A stretch of DNA of 64,000 nt from CAKZNE01 sp040222435 (GCA_965212245.1 OZ243107.1:2232001-2296000), one strand, 5' to 3'; counted from the first letter of the stretch, positions 26,959-36,696 are shown. The notes: generated by a model from the sequence alone, not told the origin. Numbers and translations are program-made.

Positions 26959-29277
26959 ATGGTTAGACCGGGCATGAAAAAAACACACATCCGAAAGATA
27001 TTTTGGTGGATAGCAGGCCTTTTGGGAGCTTTTATTCTGGGGGTATTGCTTTTCTTTTTACTGGTGCGCTGGGAAGCATTTGGTCCACTGCCTAATAAGA
27101 CAGAACTCAGAGACATTCACAATGCTACAGCTACGCTTGTTTTTTCGTCAGATCAACAGTTGATCGGTAAAATATTTGAAGAAAACCGTACTAACGTTTC
27201 CTACGTAGAATTTCCGGAAAACCTCGTTCAGGCCCTTGTAGCTACAGAAGATGCCCGCTTCTTTGAACATGAGGGTATTGATAACCGCAGCGTACTCAGA
27301 GTGCTTTTTAAGAGTATTTTGCTTGGAGATCGTAGTTCAGGAGGGGGCAGTACTATTACCCAGCAACTCGCTAAAAATCTTTACGGGCGAAGAAACTTTG
27401 GTTTTTTAACCATGCCGGTAAATAAGGTGAAGGAAATGATTCTGGCCGATCGGATTGAGGAGCTTTACACCAAAGAAGAAATACTGCAATTATACCTGAA
27501 CACCGTTTCCTTTTCTGAAAATGTATATGGCATAGGTGAGGGGAGCCGAAGATTTTTTGGTAAAAAGGTCAAAGAACTGCATACAGAAGAATCAGCCGTA
27601 TTGGTAGGCATACTTAAAGCTAATACCTACTATAATCCCCGCATGAACCCGGATCATGCTTTGGGCAGGCGTAATGTAGTGCTAAGCCAGATGCACCGTT
27701 ATAATTATTTGAGCAAGGCAGAGGCAGATTCCCTGAAAGAGCTACCCCTAAAACTGGCTTATCAAAACGTAGCTGATGCTTCGCCCGCTCCGTATTTTCT
27801 GAAACATATAAAAAGTAGGGCACCAAAACTCCTGGAGGGTAAGCTTAAAGCAGATGGTACACCCTATGATATTCAAAAAGACGGTTTACAGATTTACACC
27901 TCGCTCAATTACAGCCTGCAGCGCTATGCCGATGCCGCTTTAAAAAATCATCTGGCCAGCCTGCAGCAGGCCTTTGATAAACATGGTGAAGGCAGGGACC
28001 CACAGCTTACACACGGAAGTTTGTTTGAGAGGGAACTTAAAAAGAGTATTTCGTACCGTAACCTGGAACGGAGAAAGTTGAGCAGAGACTCGATGGAATA
28101 TTACCTGGAGCAAAAGCATCCCGTACAGGTTTATTACCAGGGTCGGGATACGGTTTTTGATATGAGCATTAAAGATTCAGTAGCGTACTACATTAAAATG
28201 TTGCAGGGATCATTCTTTGCGCTGAGTCCGGAAACCGGAGCTGTGCTGTGCTGGGTAGGTGGGCTGGATCAGCAGTTATTACCTTATGATCATGTGCTGG
28301 CGCACCGGCAATCTGCCTCTACTTTTAAACCTCTTGTGTATGCCACTGCTTTGGAAAAGGGTATGGACCCCTGTGACTATATCGAAAATGATAGGCGTAT
28401 GTATGAGGATTACGATAACTGGTCGCCCCGTAATTATGATAATGAGTACGGAGGGTTGTACAGTATGAAAGGTGCTCTGAAAAAATCCATAAACATAGCT
28501 GCGGTAAAAACCATTTTTGAAACCGGAATCAGTGATGTAATAGTAACAGCACGCAGGATGGGAATAGAGAGCCGTTTACCGGAAAATCCCTCGTTGGCTT
28601 TGGGTACCGGTAGTGTAACGTTATATGAAATGGTAAGAGCCTATGCTGTTTTTGCCCATAATGGCTTTAGCGTAGAACCCTACTTTATTGAGAAGATCAC
28701 TACGGCCAGCGGAGAAGAATTGTATAAACGGTCATCTGCACCGGCTGGTCATATGGTTATCCGTCCGGATAACGCCAGGTTGATCACGGAAATGCTTAAA
28801 GCCGTGGTAAATGAAGGTACCGGTGTACGCTTGCGCAATACCTATGGACTCAGGAATGAGTTGGCCGGTAAAACCGGGACAGCTCAAAATTATACGGATG
28901 GTTGGTTTATTGGCTATAATACGGCTATAGTAGCCGGAGCCTGGGTAGGAGCCTCCAGCCCTACTGTACATTTTAACAGTGGTTCATACGGATCTGGTTC
29001 AGCCATGGCTTTACCGGTTTTTGGTAAATTCTTCAGACAGGCCAGCGCAGACAGGCAATTAAGTAAATATACAAATGCTTCCTTTGAGCCATTGAATGAA
29101 CGTTTAGCGTCTAAACTGGACTGTGCAGATTTTCGTGAAGAAGAATTATTGGACAAACTCCGGGATCTTTTCCATGATGAGGAGGGTACCCGCATCCGTG
29201 AAAGCGAAGATGATGATGAAAAAGAGAAGAAAGGTTTTTTTAAACGGATTTTCGGAAAAAAAGATAAGAATGATTAA
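26959..29277 (+). CDS. bifunctional penicillin-binding protein 1A
   Basis: This class A PBP polymerises and crosslinks peptidoglycan. The 772-residue protein has an N-terminal membrane anchor (about 10-35) and a GT51 transglycosylase domain with catalytic E in TEDARFFEHEG and the GGGSTITQQLAKNL motif. The transpeptidase domain has the catalytic S454 in STFK, a downstream SIN motif (SxN type) and KTG at 638-640. The C-terminus is highly acidic and then basic. Its stop overlaps the convergent DUF4197 gene by 4 bp. Confidence 0.95.
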   Translation: MVRPGMKKTHIRKIFWWIAGLLGAFILGVLLFFLLVRWEAFGPLPNKTELRDIHNATATLVFSSDQQLIGKIFEENRTNVSYVEFPENLVQALVATEDARFFEHEGIDNRSVLRVLFKSILLGDRSSGGGSTITQQLAKNLYGRRNFGFLTMPVNKVKEMILADRIEELYTKEEILQLYLNTVSFSENVYGIGEGSRRFFGKKVKELHTEESAVLVGILKANTYYNPRMNPDHALGRRNVVLSQMHRYNYLSKAEADSLKELPLKLAYQNVADASPAPYFLKHIKSRAPKLLEGKLKADGTPYDIQKDGLQIYTSLNYSLQRYADAALKNHLASLQQAFDKHGEGRDPQLTHGSLFERELKKSISYRNLERRKLSRDSMEYYLEQKHPVQVYYQGRDTVFDMSIKDSVAYYIKMLQGSFFALSPETGAVLCWVGGLDQQLLPYDHVLAHRQSASTFKPLVYATALEKGMDPCDYIENDRRMYEDYDNWSPRNYDNEYGGLYSMKGALKKSINIAAVKTIFETGISDVIVTARRMGIESRLPENPSLALGTGSVTLYEMVRAYAVFAHNGFSVEPYFIEKITTASGEELYKRSSAPAGHMVIRPDNARLITEMLKAVVNEGTGVRLRNTYGLRNELAGKTGTAQNYTDGWFIGYNTAIVAGAWVGASSPTVHFNSGSYGSGSAMALPVFGKFFRQASADRQLSKYTNASFEPLNERLASKLDCADFREEELLDKLRDLFHDEEGTRIRESEDDDEKEKKGFFKRIFGKKDKND

Positions 29278-29999
29278 TTAATTCCTGCCGGATCCGGACC
29301 CTGGTATCCGAAAACCTTTTTTAAAAGATCAGTAACCCTCGCAGCAGGATCTTCACGTATTTTCTCCTCTTCCTGGGCTAACACTAAGAATAAACCATTC
29401 ATGGCCCGGTCCAACACATATTCATCCAGGTTCGGATTCAGGTCATTAGTGAGCGGAAGTTGGTTGTAAGTTGTAATTAGTGGGTTCCAATAGCGGGTAA
29501 TATCCACTTCATCAAGAGCCTGTTTAATAACCGGACGAAATTCAGCTATCAGTTTATCCTGGGTAGTACGTTGAAGGTAACGTGTAGCGGCATCATTATC
29601 CCCGCGCCATATATCGTATACGTCCTGAATGGTCATCTGTTTAATAGCACTGATAAAAACAGGGGTAGCCCTTTGTGCAGCTTCTTCCGCACCGTGGTTC
29701 AGGGTTTCCACAAATTGATCCACCTGCTTACCCAAACCCAGATCGCGAACCGTCTTTTCCACCTTGGCCGCTTCGGGTGGAAAAGGGATTTTTATAAGGG
29801 AATTATTGTAAAAACCATTTTTCTGGGCAGTTTGAAACACCGCATTTTTGATCCCTACCTGGAGAGCTTCACGAATACCATCGCTTATTTCAGTCTTGGT
29901 GGGAGGGAGGGTAGACTTCCCTGCTTCTTCTGCAATTTGCTGAAGTTGGTCACATGATACCAGAATAATGCAAATAGCCAATATGGAGAATGAACGCAT
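29274..29999 (-). CDS. DUF4197 lipoprotein
   Basis: The 241-residue protein has a lipoprotein signal (lipobox ILVSC, Cys16). A helical DUF4197 domain covers most of the rest, with GIREALQVGIKNAVFQTA and IKIPFPPEAAKVEKTVRDLG as family signatures. It is probably anchored in the outer or inner membrane facing the periplasm. The function is unknown. It converges with the PBP1A gene. Confidence 0.88.
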   Translation of the reverse strand: MRSFSILAICIILVSCDQLQQIAEEAGKSTLPPTKTEISDGIREALQVGIKNAVFQTAQKNGFYNNSLIKIPFPPEAAKVEKTVRDLGLGKQVDQFVETLNHGAEEAAQRATPVFISAIKQMTIQDVYDIWRGDNDAATRYLQRTTQDKLIAEFRPVIKQALDEVDITRYWNPLITTYNQLPLTNDLNPNLDEYVLDRAMNGLFLVLAQEEEKIREDPAARVTDLLKKVFGYQGPDPAGIN

Positions 30000-30260
30000 A
30001 TTTCAATCTTTTGAATTAGATAAATTAGAACTCATGCCTGTGTGAAAGGTTCCCGAAGTGGCGATGAAGCTCGTGAAAAAAATGCTTTAAACGTATTTAA
30101 GTTTAAAAACTTTCATCGTTGTTATAGTTTAAGTAGCTGATTATAAGTGTCTTTATTGTGTTTTTTATTTTTTATGGATTTTTTCACTCCCGATACCCAA
30201 CCATTAAAGTGTTAAGAGCGTGTTAAGCTATGTTAATCCCAATTTTAATTAAAAATCAAA

Positions 30261-30698
30261 ATGAAAAAATTAGTAATGTTCGCAGCCTTAGCCGCTGTAA
30301 CCCTGGTTGCCTGTGAAAAAGATGAAGACGATTCTACCGGCCCCGGTACCAATAGCCAATTGATTGTTGGAACCTGGACATCAGTACTTATTGAGTCTTC
30401 TACCTATGACAACACCAACAGCGACACTACTTATAGTCTTAGTATTCCAGGTCCATTCCTAACGGTTACTTTTGAGGCTGACGGTACTTTCAAAACTCAG
30501 AGTCTTGGCGACACGGCTGTTGTAACTGGTGCTTACACCCTTAACGGTAATACACTGTTGGCGCACGCAGACGGAGATACCATCGGTGGTGAGATATCTA
30601 CACTTACCTCAAGCAAGCTTGCTTTTGATAACAGTATGACCTATACTGAAGATTCTATTTCTTACACAGACTATGCTTCTTTTGAGTTTCAGAAGTAA
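30261..30698 (+). CDS. lipocalin-like surface lipoprotein
   Basis: This 145-residue protein has a lipoprotein signal with lipobox LVAC. The acidic CEKDEDD immediately after resembles the Bacteroidota lipoprotein export signal for surface display. The mature part has the beta-rich lipocalin-like pattern (IVGTWTSVLIESS, VTFEADGTFKTQ, GAYTLNGNTLLAH, YTDYASFEFQK). Ligand and role are unknown. A strong terminator follows at 30722-30755, so it is monocistronic. Confidence 0.8.
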   Translation: MKKLVMFAALAAVTLVACEKDEDDSTGPGTNSQLIVGTWTSVLIESSTYDNTNSDTTYSLSIPGPFLTVTFEADGTFKTQSLGDTAVVTGAYTLNGNTLLAHADGDTIGGEISTLTSSKLAFDNSMTYTEDSISYTDYASFEFQK

Positions 30699-30721
30699 GT
30701 AAAGTCCAATTACATATTCAG

Positions 30722-30755
30722 GAAGAACCGCATATATACGCGGTTCTTCTTTTTT
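30722..30755 (+). terminator. intrinsic terminator
   Basis: A perfect 10-bp stem (GAAGAACCGC / GCGGTTCTTC) with an 8-nt loop is followed by a T-rich tract, 23 bp past the lipocalin-like gene. Confidence 0.9.
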
Positions 30756-30805
30756 GGAAACATCGGTAGATATTTCTTTCCTTTGTATATTCTAATCCCA
30801 TAAAA

Positions 30806-31273
30806 ATGAAACGAGTACTTAGCCTTTGCATATTAACCGGATTTCTCACTGTATCGTGTAATAAAAAGAACCCACCGGAGGAACCAGTAGATAAGAAAGA
30901 ACTGTTGTTGGGTACATGGGCTTCTCAGAGCTTTCGGGTAGAGATAACCGTAAATGGTAAAACCGTACCCGCATTTGATTCGGTTACCACGGGTACTAAT
31001 CTGAAATTTACTGAGAACTTCAATTACTTTGGTTATATAGATACATTAAGGATGGATCAGTTTGAGCTGGCCGATACCGCTCGCTACAACCTTACCAATG
31101 ATACTATTTTTCTCATTGAGAATGCCGTGGCCTATGATACTTTATTGCTTCATACCCTGAATGAATCCGAGCTTGCCGTACTTATAGATTTTTTCCAGGA
31201 GTCTATCGGTGGCCAGCTGGTAACCCGGCAAACCGTAGTTAGCTTTCAACGTGCTTCAATAGGAGAAGAATAA
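30806..31273 (+). CDS. lipocalin-like lipoprotein
   Basis: The 155-residue protein has a lipobox (TVSC, Cys18) followed by CNKKNPPEEPVDKKE, which lacks the strongly acidic export motif of the preceding lipoprotein. The core again opens LLLGTWASQSF and continues with short beta strands, so it is a divergent relative of the gene at 30261. A periplasm-facing location is therefore more likely. cinA follows after 46 bp; a -7 like element between them suggests separate transcription. Confidence 0.78.
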   Translation: MKRVLSLCILTGFLTVSCNKKNPPEEPVDKKELLLGTWASQSFRVEITVNGKTVPAFDSVTTGTNLKFTENFNYFGYIDTLRMDQFELADTARYNLTNDTIFLIENAVAYDTLLLHTLNESELAVLIDFFQESIGGQLVTRQTVVSFQRASIGEE

Positions 31274-31319
31274 CAGGATTGGTGACAACCCTTTATCTTT
31301 GGGGTAAACGAACAACACT

Positions 31320-32567
31320 TTGCAGGCAGAAATTATAGCTATTGGCGATGAGATACTCATTGGCCAAACCATAGATACCAATTCAACTTTCATTGCTACC
31401 CAACTTAACCTGAATGGCATTCAGGTAAGGCAAAAAAGAGTAATTGCTGATGACGCTATAGCTATTGCACAAGCCCTGGATCAAATACGTCCGGATACCC
31501 AACTGGTTTTTATGACCGGTGGTTTAGGGCCTACCAAAGACGATATCACTAAGAAAACCCTGTGCGATTATTTTGGCGGGGAAATGGTTTTTCACCCGGA
31601 GGTATTTACCAATATTGAACGCCTTTTTCAGTCCTATAACCGGGTACCCTCAGAAAGTAACCGAAGTCAGGCTTTTTTACCTTCAAGCTGCGAACCGATT
31701 ATTAATGAGATAGGAACGGCCTCTGCTATGCACTTTACCCGTAATGGTGTGCATTACTTTTCTTCACCCGGTGTTCCCTATGAAACGGAGTATCTGGTAA
31801 AAGACAAGATTGTACCCTGGATAGTGGAGAAACTACAGAAGGGTAATGTAGTACACCGTACAGTGCTTACCCAGGGTATTCCCGAAAGTGAATTGGCAGA
31901 TCGTATTTCAGAGTGGGAGGAGTCTTTACCCCCAAATATCAAACTGGCGTACCTGCCTTCTCCCGGAATAGTTAAGCTCCGGTTATCTTCATACCAGGAA
32001 GATTCGGCCACCGCCATGCGAACTATTGAAGAGCAGGCAGAAAAACTGCGCAACATATTGGGCGATGTTATTTTTGGAGGAGAGGCGCAAACCCTTGAAG
32101 AAGTGGTGGGACAATTGTTACGGGCCGGTAAATTCACCTTAGCCACCGCAGAGAGCTGTACGGGTGGCTATATAGCGCACCTTATTACGCAGGTTCCGGG
32201 CAGTTCCGATTATTATCAGGGTGGTGTAATCAGCTATGCCAATCAGGTAAAAGAGGATCAGTTGGGTGTAAACCCGGATGACATTAAAAACCACGGAGCT
32301 GTTTCTAAAGAAGTAGTGGAGCAAATGGCATTAGGTGTACAAAAGCGTTTGAAAACTGATTTTGCCATTGCCACCAGTGGAGTAGCTGGCCCCGGAGGAG
32401 GATCAGATGAAAAACCTGTGGGAACAATTTGGATAGCTACCGCTTCCCCGGATGGGGTAAAATCAAAAGTCTTTCGCTTTGGTAAACATCGTGGACGCAA
32501 TATTCAGAAGAGTGGTTTAATGGCTCTTGATCTTCTTAGAAGAGAAATTCAGAAATTTCAAAGTTGA
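31320..32567 (+). CDS. cinA: CinA-family protein
   Basis: The 415-residue protein has an N-terminal molybdopterin-binding-like domain (about 1-170, with IIAIGDEILIGQTIDTN and FMTGGLGPTKDDIT). A C-terminal nicotinamide-nucleotide amidase domain follows (about 255-412, TAESCTGGYIAHLIT and ATSGVAGPGGG). It recycles NMN and hydrolyses ADP-ribose in characterised homologues. The start is TTG at 31320; no in-frame ATG lies nearby and family alignments begin at this Met. A TATCTTTG -7 element (31294-31301) lies 18 bp upstream. Confidence 0.9.
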   Translation: MQAEIIAIGDEILIGQTIDTNSTFIATQLNLNGIQVRQKRVIADDAIAIAQALDQIRPDTQLVFMTGGLGPTKDDITKKTLCDYFGGEMVFHPEVFTNIERLFQSYNRVPSESNRSQAFLPSSCEPIINEIGTASAMHFTRNGVHYFSSPGVPYETEYLVKDKIVPWIVEKLQKGNVVHRTVLTQGIPESELADRISEWEESLPPNIKLAYLPSPGIVKLRLSSYQEDSATAMRTIEEQAEKLRNILGDVIFGGEAQTLEEVVGQLLRAGKFTLATAESCTGGYIAHLITQVPGSSDYYQGGVISYANQVKEDQLGVNPDDIKNHGAVSKEVVEQMALGVQKRLKTDFAIATSGVAGPGGGSDEKPVGTIWIATASPDGVKSKVFRFGKHRGRNIQKSGLMALDLLRREIQKFQS

Positions 32568-32569
32568 AG

Positions 32570-32600
32570 TTGTACGGCTTAAAAAGTTTCTTTAATTTTG
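32570..32600 (+). promoter_or_regulatory. promoter of the rpmB operon
   Basis: TTG at 32570-32572 is followed after 20 bp by TAATTTTG at 32593-32600, a full Bacteroidota promoter match. It lies in the gap after cinA and 28 bp before the rpmB ATG. Confidence 0.75.
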
Positions 32601-32628
32601 CAGACCAATTTTTTAACGAGCAAGTCAT

Positions 32629-32868
32629 ATGTCACGAGTGTGTGAATTAACAGGAAAGAAGGCGATTACAGGTAACAATGTATCTTTCTCTAACAAGAAG
32701 AACAAGAGAAAATTCAATGTAAACCTCACCAAAAAACGCTTTTACATTCCGGAAGAAGATCGTTGGGTCACCCTACGCGTATCCACATCTGCTCTTAAAG
32801 ATATTAATAAGAAAGGTATTGCAGCGGTAATCAAAGAAGCCCGCGCAAACGGATACCTGACCAAATAA
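32629..32868 (+). CDS. rpmB: 50S ribosomal protein L28
   Basis: The 79-residue protein begins MSRVCELTGKKAITGNNVS and has the RWVTLRVSTSALKDI motif. No zinc-type CxxC pair is seen, so this is the zinc-free form typical of Bacteroidota. It is first in a tight rpmB-rpmG-DUF4295 operon. Confidence 0.97.
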   Translation: MSRVCELTGKKAITGNNVSFSNKKNKRKFNVNLTKKRFYIPEEDRWVTLRVSTSALKDINKKGIAAVIKEARANGYLTK

Positions 32869-32888
32869 CTTAAAAGTATTAGAGGGAT

Positions 32889-33071
32889 ATGGCTAAGAAA
32901 GGCAACAGAGTTCAGGTAATTATGGAATGCACAGAGCATAAGGAAACCGGTATGCCCGGAACTTCACGTTACATTACCACCAAGAACAAGAAAAACACCC
33001 CGGATCGTTTAGAGCTCAAAAAATTCAATCCTGTTTTGAAGCGTTATACGGTTCATAAAGAGATTAAGTAA
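32889..33071 (+). CDS. rpmG: 50S ribosomal protein L33
   Basis: The 60-residue protein has the L33 core (YITTKNKKNTPDRLELKKFN). It contains a single Cys and lacks the paired CxxC motifs, so it is the C-minus form. It lies 20 bp after rpmB and 20 bp before the DUF4295 gene. Confidence 0.97.
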   Translation: MAKKGNRVQVIMECTEHKETGMPGTSRYITTKNKKNTPDRLELKKFNPVLKRYTVHKEIK

Positions 33072-33091
33072 ACCTGTAAAGATATTTAGAT

Positions 33092-33241
33092 ATGGCAAAG
33101 AAGGTTGTAGCAACACTTAAAAAGGAAGGAAGCGCTTCTTTCACCAAAGTTGTACGTATGGTGAAGAATGATAAAACTGGCGCTTACGGTTTTGACGAGA
33201 AAGTGATTAACAAAGAACTGGTAAATGATCTTCTGAAATAA
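33092..33241 (+). CDS. DUF4295 small ribosome-operon protein
   Basis: A 49-residue basic protein (starts MAKKVVATLKKEG, ends NKELVNDLLK) is encoded between rpmG and a terminator. DUF4295 proteins occur at this position throughout Bacteroidota and are thought to be ribosome-associated. The short length, basic composition and intact 50-codon frame directly after L33 support it. Confidence 0.9.
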   Translation: MAKKVVATLKKEGSASFTKVVRMVKNDKTGAYGFDEKVINKELVNDLLK

Positions 33242-33268
33242 GAGGTCATTTTAATATATCCTAAAAAA

Positions 33269-33296
33269 GGCCATGCATATGCATGGCCTTTTTTTT
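33269..33296. terminator. palindromic bidirectional terminator
   Basis: A perfect 20-bp palindrome (33269-33288, GGCCATGCAT arm) is flanked by an A6 tract on the left and a T tract on the right. It can terminate both the rpmB operon and the convergent mscS gene. Confidence 0.88.
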
Positions 33297-33323
33297 AATA
33301 AGCAAGCTTCCTGTGATCGGTAC

Positions 33324-34217
33324 TTATTTTTCTGATCCTGTATCATCCACCATACGTATTGGGAAGCCTTTGCCGGTATAATGCTTGAGCTCCAGTATAT
33401 CAGCTGGCAGTCCAACCCCGGATTTTACAAGGGCTTTTAATACTACGTTCATCACTTTACTGCGAAGTTCCAGCGTACTTTGTTTATAGTCAAAAGTTTC
33501 CATCCAAAAACGTACTTCAAGGTTAATGGTACTGGTAGCCAATTCCTTAATCAGTACAAGGGGTTTCCGGTCCTGATCATTTAATACACCTTTAACTTGA
33601 GACGTGGCATTTAAAATAACCTCAGAGGCCAGGTCTACATCATCTTCATAATCAATACCCACTACAAAACCCAGGCGGATGTAACCATCGCGGGTGTAGT
33701 TGATCAACTCCTCCTTAACAATAGTGTTGTTTGGAATGTAAATGTCCTTGCCATCAAAAGTTTTGATTTGAGTAGTTCGCAGATCCATCCGTACTACCTT
33801 TCCCATATTGGCATCTATTTCAATGGTATCTCCTGTATTAAAAGGCCGGTTAAAGGCCAAAATAACCCCGGCAATAAAATTGGCACCAATATCCTGAAAG
33901 GCAAAGCCAATAATTAAGGCTCCCACACCTGCCCCGGCCAGTAAGCTGGCTGCAATTCCGGTTAATCCCATTACATGAAAAGCCAGTAAAATTCCCAATA
34001 TGATAAGGGTATAGCGGATAATGCGGGATAAAAAGTTGCTAAGAAGAGGGTCGTCCATACGGACGGCCATGCGGCTGCGGAAAAAAGAGGCGATCCACCG
34101 GGATACCATAAAGGAAAGAACCAGAATGATCATTCCCAATATAAGATCAGGTACTTTATCCAGAAAAGATAGCCAGTAATTCTGTACACTGGCTTGTATA
34201 CGGTCAATTGCTTTCAC
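33324..34217 (-). CDS. small-conductance mechanosensitive channel (MscS family)
   Basis: This 297-residue inner-membrane protein has three N-terminal helices (about 23-45, 65-88 and 92-120). The Gly/Ala-rich pore helix reads AASLLAGAGVGALIIGFAFQD. The MscS beta domain (FNRPFNTGDTIEI, about 122-134) and an alpha/beta C-terminal domain follow. It relieves osmotic pressure. It interrupts, on the opposite strand, the usual rpmB-rpmG-DUF4295-ftsY-rimO order. Confidence 0.92.
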   Translation of the reverse strand: MKAIDRIQASVQNYWLSFLDKVPDLILGMIILVLSFMVSRWIASFFRSRMAVRMDDPLLSNFLSRIIRYTLIILGILLAFHVMGLTGIAASLLAGAGVGALIIGFAFQDIGANFIAGVILAFNRPFNTGDTIEIDANMGKVVRMDLRTTQIKTFDGKDIYIPNNTIVKEELINYTRDGYIRLGFVVGIDYEDDVDLASEVILNATSQVKGVLNDQDRKPLVLIKELATSTINLEVRFWMETFDYKQSTLELRSKVMNVVLKALVKSGVGLPADILELKHYTGKGFPIRMVDDTGSEK

Positions 34218-34328
34218 AAACGGTCTATTAAGATAATATAGACAAGATAACTAACTTATGAGGAGATAAGTTTTAAGGACCATAAAAACCATGGTATTTC
34301 GGATATTTGCAAGCTGAAAATTAAAGGT

Positions 34329-35285
34329 ATGAGCTTTTTAGGGAAACTGTTCTCCAAAGAGAAAAAGGAAAAACTGGATCAGGGACTGGAAAAGTCAAAG
34401 GAAAATATGTTTTCCAAACTTTCCAGGGCCGTTGCCGGAAAGAGTAAAGTTGACGCTGAAGTACTGGATGAGCTGGAAGAAGTTTTGGTAACATCAGACG
34501 TTGGTGTACAAACCACCATAAAGATCATTGAAAGGATAGAGGATCGTGTAGCCAGGGATAAGTATCTGGGCACGGCAGAACTCAACCAGATATTGAAAGA
34601 GGAAATTGCAGCACTACTTTCGGAGCACGAAACGACAGATCTGCTGGACTTTTCCGTACCAGCTGATAAACGCCCTTATGTGATTATGGTAGTAGGTGTA
34701 AATGGGGTAGGGAAAACCACGACCATCGGAAAACTGGCCTATCAATTTAAAAAAGCTGGTCTTAAGGTGGTTCTTGGCGCTGCCGACACGTTCCGTGCAG
34801 CTGCAGTAGACCAGTTGACCATTTGGAGTGAGCGCACCGGTGTGCCCATTGTAAAGCAGAAAATGGGATCAGACCCGGCTTCTGTTGCATTTGATACTCT
34901 TCAGTCTGCCAAATCTCAAAATGCAGACGTAGTGTTGATTGACACAGCCGGGCGTTTACATAATAAAGTGAACCTGATGAATGAGCTTACCAAGGTAAAG
35001 CGGGTAATGCAAAAGCAAATACCCGATGCTCCGCATGAGGTACTATTGGTGCTGGATGCTTCAACTGGCCAGAATGCCATTGAACAGGCCCGTGAATTTA
35101 CCCGGGCCACTGAAGTAAGCTCTCTGGCATTAACCAAGCTGGATGGAACCGCTAAAGGAGGGGTGGTAATTGGTGTTTCTGATCAGTTTCGTATTCCGGT
35201 AAAATACATTGGTGTAGGTGAAGGGGTAGAAGACCTTCAGGTATTTAATAAATATGAATTTGTAGATAGCTTTTTTAAGAGCTAG
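34329..35285 (+). CDS. ftsY: signal recognition particle receptor FtsY
   Basis: FtsY docks SRP-ribosome complexes at the membrane. The 318-residue protein is the short form lacking a long acidic A domain. It has an N-domain (about 25-100) and a GTPase G-domain with P-loop GVNGVGKTT (123-131), DTAGRLH, and TKLDGTAKGG near the C-terminus. rimO follows 30 bp downstream in the same operon. Confidence 0.96.
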   Translation: MSFLGKLFSKEKKEKLDQGLEKSKENMFSKLSRAVAGKSKVDAEVLDELEEVLVTSDVGVQTTIKIIERIEDRVARDKYLGTAELNQILKEEIAALLSEHETTDLLDFSVPADKRPYVIMVVGVNGVGKTTTIGKLAYQFKKAGLKVVLGAADTFRAAAVDQLTIWSERTGVPIVKQKMGSDPASVAFDTLQSAKSQNADVVLIDTAGRLHNKVNLMNELTKVKRVMQKQIPDAPHEVLLVLDASTGQNAIEQAREFTRATEVSSLALTKLDGTAKGGVVIGVSDQFRIPVKYIGVGEGVEDLQVFNKYEFVDSFFKS

Positions 35286-35315
35286 TATTGAAAAAGTGAG
35301 AAGGATTAAAGCCGT

Positions 35316-36617
35316 ATGAGAACTAAAACGTTAAAGAAGAATAAGATCAATATTGTGACCCTGGGGTGCTCTAAGAATATTTATGATTCAGAAGTACTTA
35401 TGGGCCAGTTGAAAGCCAATGGTAAAAAGGTGGCCCATGAAGAGGATGATGGCAATATTGTAGTGATAAACACTTGCGGTTTTATTGAAAATGCCAAGCA
35501 GGAATCGATTAACACCATTCTTGATTTTGTAGAGCGTAAGGAAGAAGGTTTAGTAGACCGTGTGTTTGTAACCGGTTGCCTTTCTGAGCGCTATAAGCCG
35601 GATCTGGAAAAAGAAATACCCAATGTAGATCAGTATTTTGGAACCCGCGATTTACCAAAGCTTCTTAAAGCTTTAGGTGCCAATTATAAAAAAGAATTGG
35701 TAGGAGAGAGGTTGACCACCACACCACAACACTTTGCCTATCTTAAAATAGCGGAAGGCTGTGACCGTCCCTGTTCCTTTTGTGCCATTCCCCTTATGCG
35801 TGGCGGGCACGTTTCCAAACCGGTTGAAGAGTTGGTGGAGGAGTCACGCAAACTTGCCGCCAAGGGCGTAAAGGAACTCATACTTATTGCCCAGGATCTT
35901 ACTTATTATGGTCTGGATCTTTACAAAAAGCGCGAATTGGCCCGTTTGTTAAAAGAATTGGTAAAGGTAGAAGGCATAGAGTGGATACGGTTGCATTACC
36001 TTTTTCCTACCGGTTTTCCGGAAGATGTACTGGATGTGATACGTGAGGAACCTAAAGTGTGCAATTATATTGATATTCCACTTCAGCATATTGCTGACCC
36101 GGTATTGAAATCCATGCGTAGGGGAACCACTTTTGCTAAAACCAACGCCCTTTTGGATAAGATGCGTGAAGAGGTACCCGGAATGGCCATACGAACCACA
36201 CTTATTGTGGGGTATCCGGGTGAATCAGAAACAGATTTTCAAGTACTGAAACAATGGGTGAAAGATACCCGCTTTGAGCGTTTAGGCTGTTTTACCTATA
36301 GCCATGAAGAAAACACACATGCGTTTAGCCTGGAAGATGACGTTCCTGAAGAAGTTAAAAAATCCAGGGCCGAAGAAATTATGGCTATCCAGCAGGAAAT
36401 ATCAGCTGAACTGAATGCGGAGAAAGTGGGGAAGACTTTTAAAGTATTGGTGGACCGTAAGGAAGGCGATTTTTTTGTGGGTCGTACAGAGTTTGATTCA
36501 CCAGATGTGGATAATGAGGTGCTGATCAATGCCGAATATTTGAAAGCCGGGGATTTTGTAGATGTAAATATTACCGAATCTTCAGATTATGATCTTTATG
36601 CAGAGGTAGTTCGTTAA
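35316..36617 (+). CDS. rimO: ribosomal protein S12 methylthiotransferase RimO
   Basis: RimO is a radical-SAM enzyme that methylthiolates an aspartate of S12. The 433-residue protein has the MTTase N-domain with auxiliary cluster cysteines C18, C54 and C88. The radical SAM motif CDRPCSFC has cysteines at 149, 153 and 156, and a TRAM domain covers the last 65 residues. The length is normal. It is cotranscribed with ftsY. Confidence 0.96.
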   Translation: MRTKTLKKNKINIVTLGCSKNIYDSEVLMGQLKANGKKVAHEEDDGNIVVINTCGFIENAKQESINTILDFVERKEEGLVDRVFVTGCLSERYKPDLEKEIPNVDQYFGTRDLPKLLKALGANYKKELVGERLTTTPQHFAYLKIAEGCDRPCSFCAIPLMRGGHVSKPVEELVEESRKLAAKGVKELILIAQDLTYYGLDLYKKRELARLLKELVKVEGIEWIRLHYLFPTGFPEDVLDVIREEPKVCNYIDIPLQHIADPVLKSMRRGTTFAKTNALLDKMREEVPGMAIRTTLIVGYPGESETDFQVLKQWVKDTRFERLGCFTYSHEENTHAFSLEDDVPEEVKKSRAEEIMAIQQEISAELNAEKVGKTFKVLVDRKEGDFFVGRTEFDSPDVDNEVLINAEYLKAGDFVDVNITESSDYDLYAEVVR

Positions 36618-36696
36618 CCCGCTTATGCTATACGGGGAATATCCTTTAGCTCTGCAGCATCAAAAAGGAAAGTGTTCGTGCAAGGTCACGCAATCA

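Noticed and set aside
33269..33288. Perfect 20-bp palindrome as a regulator operator
   Set aside because: It is flanked by A6 and T tracts between convergent genes, which fits a bidirectional terminator better.
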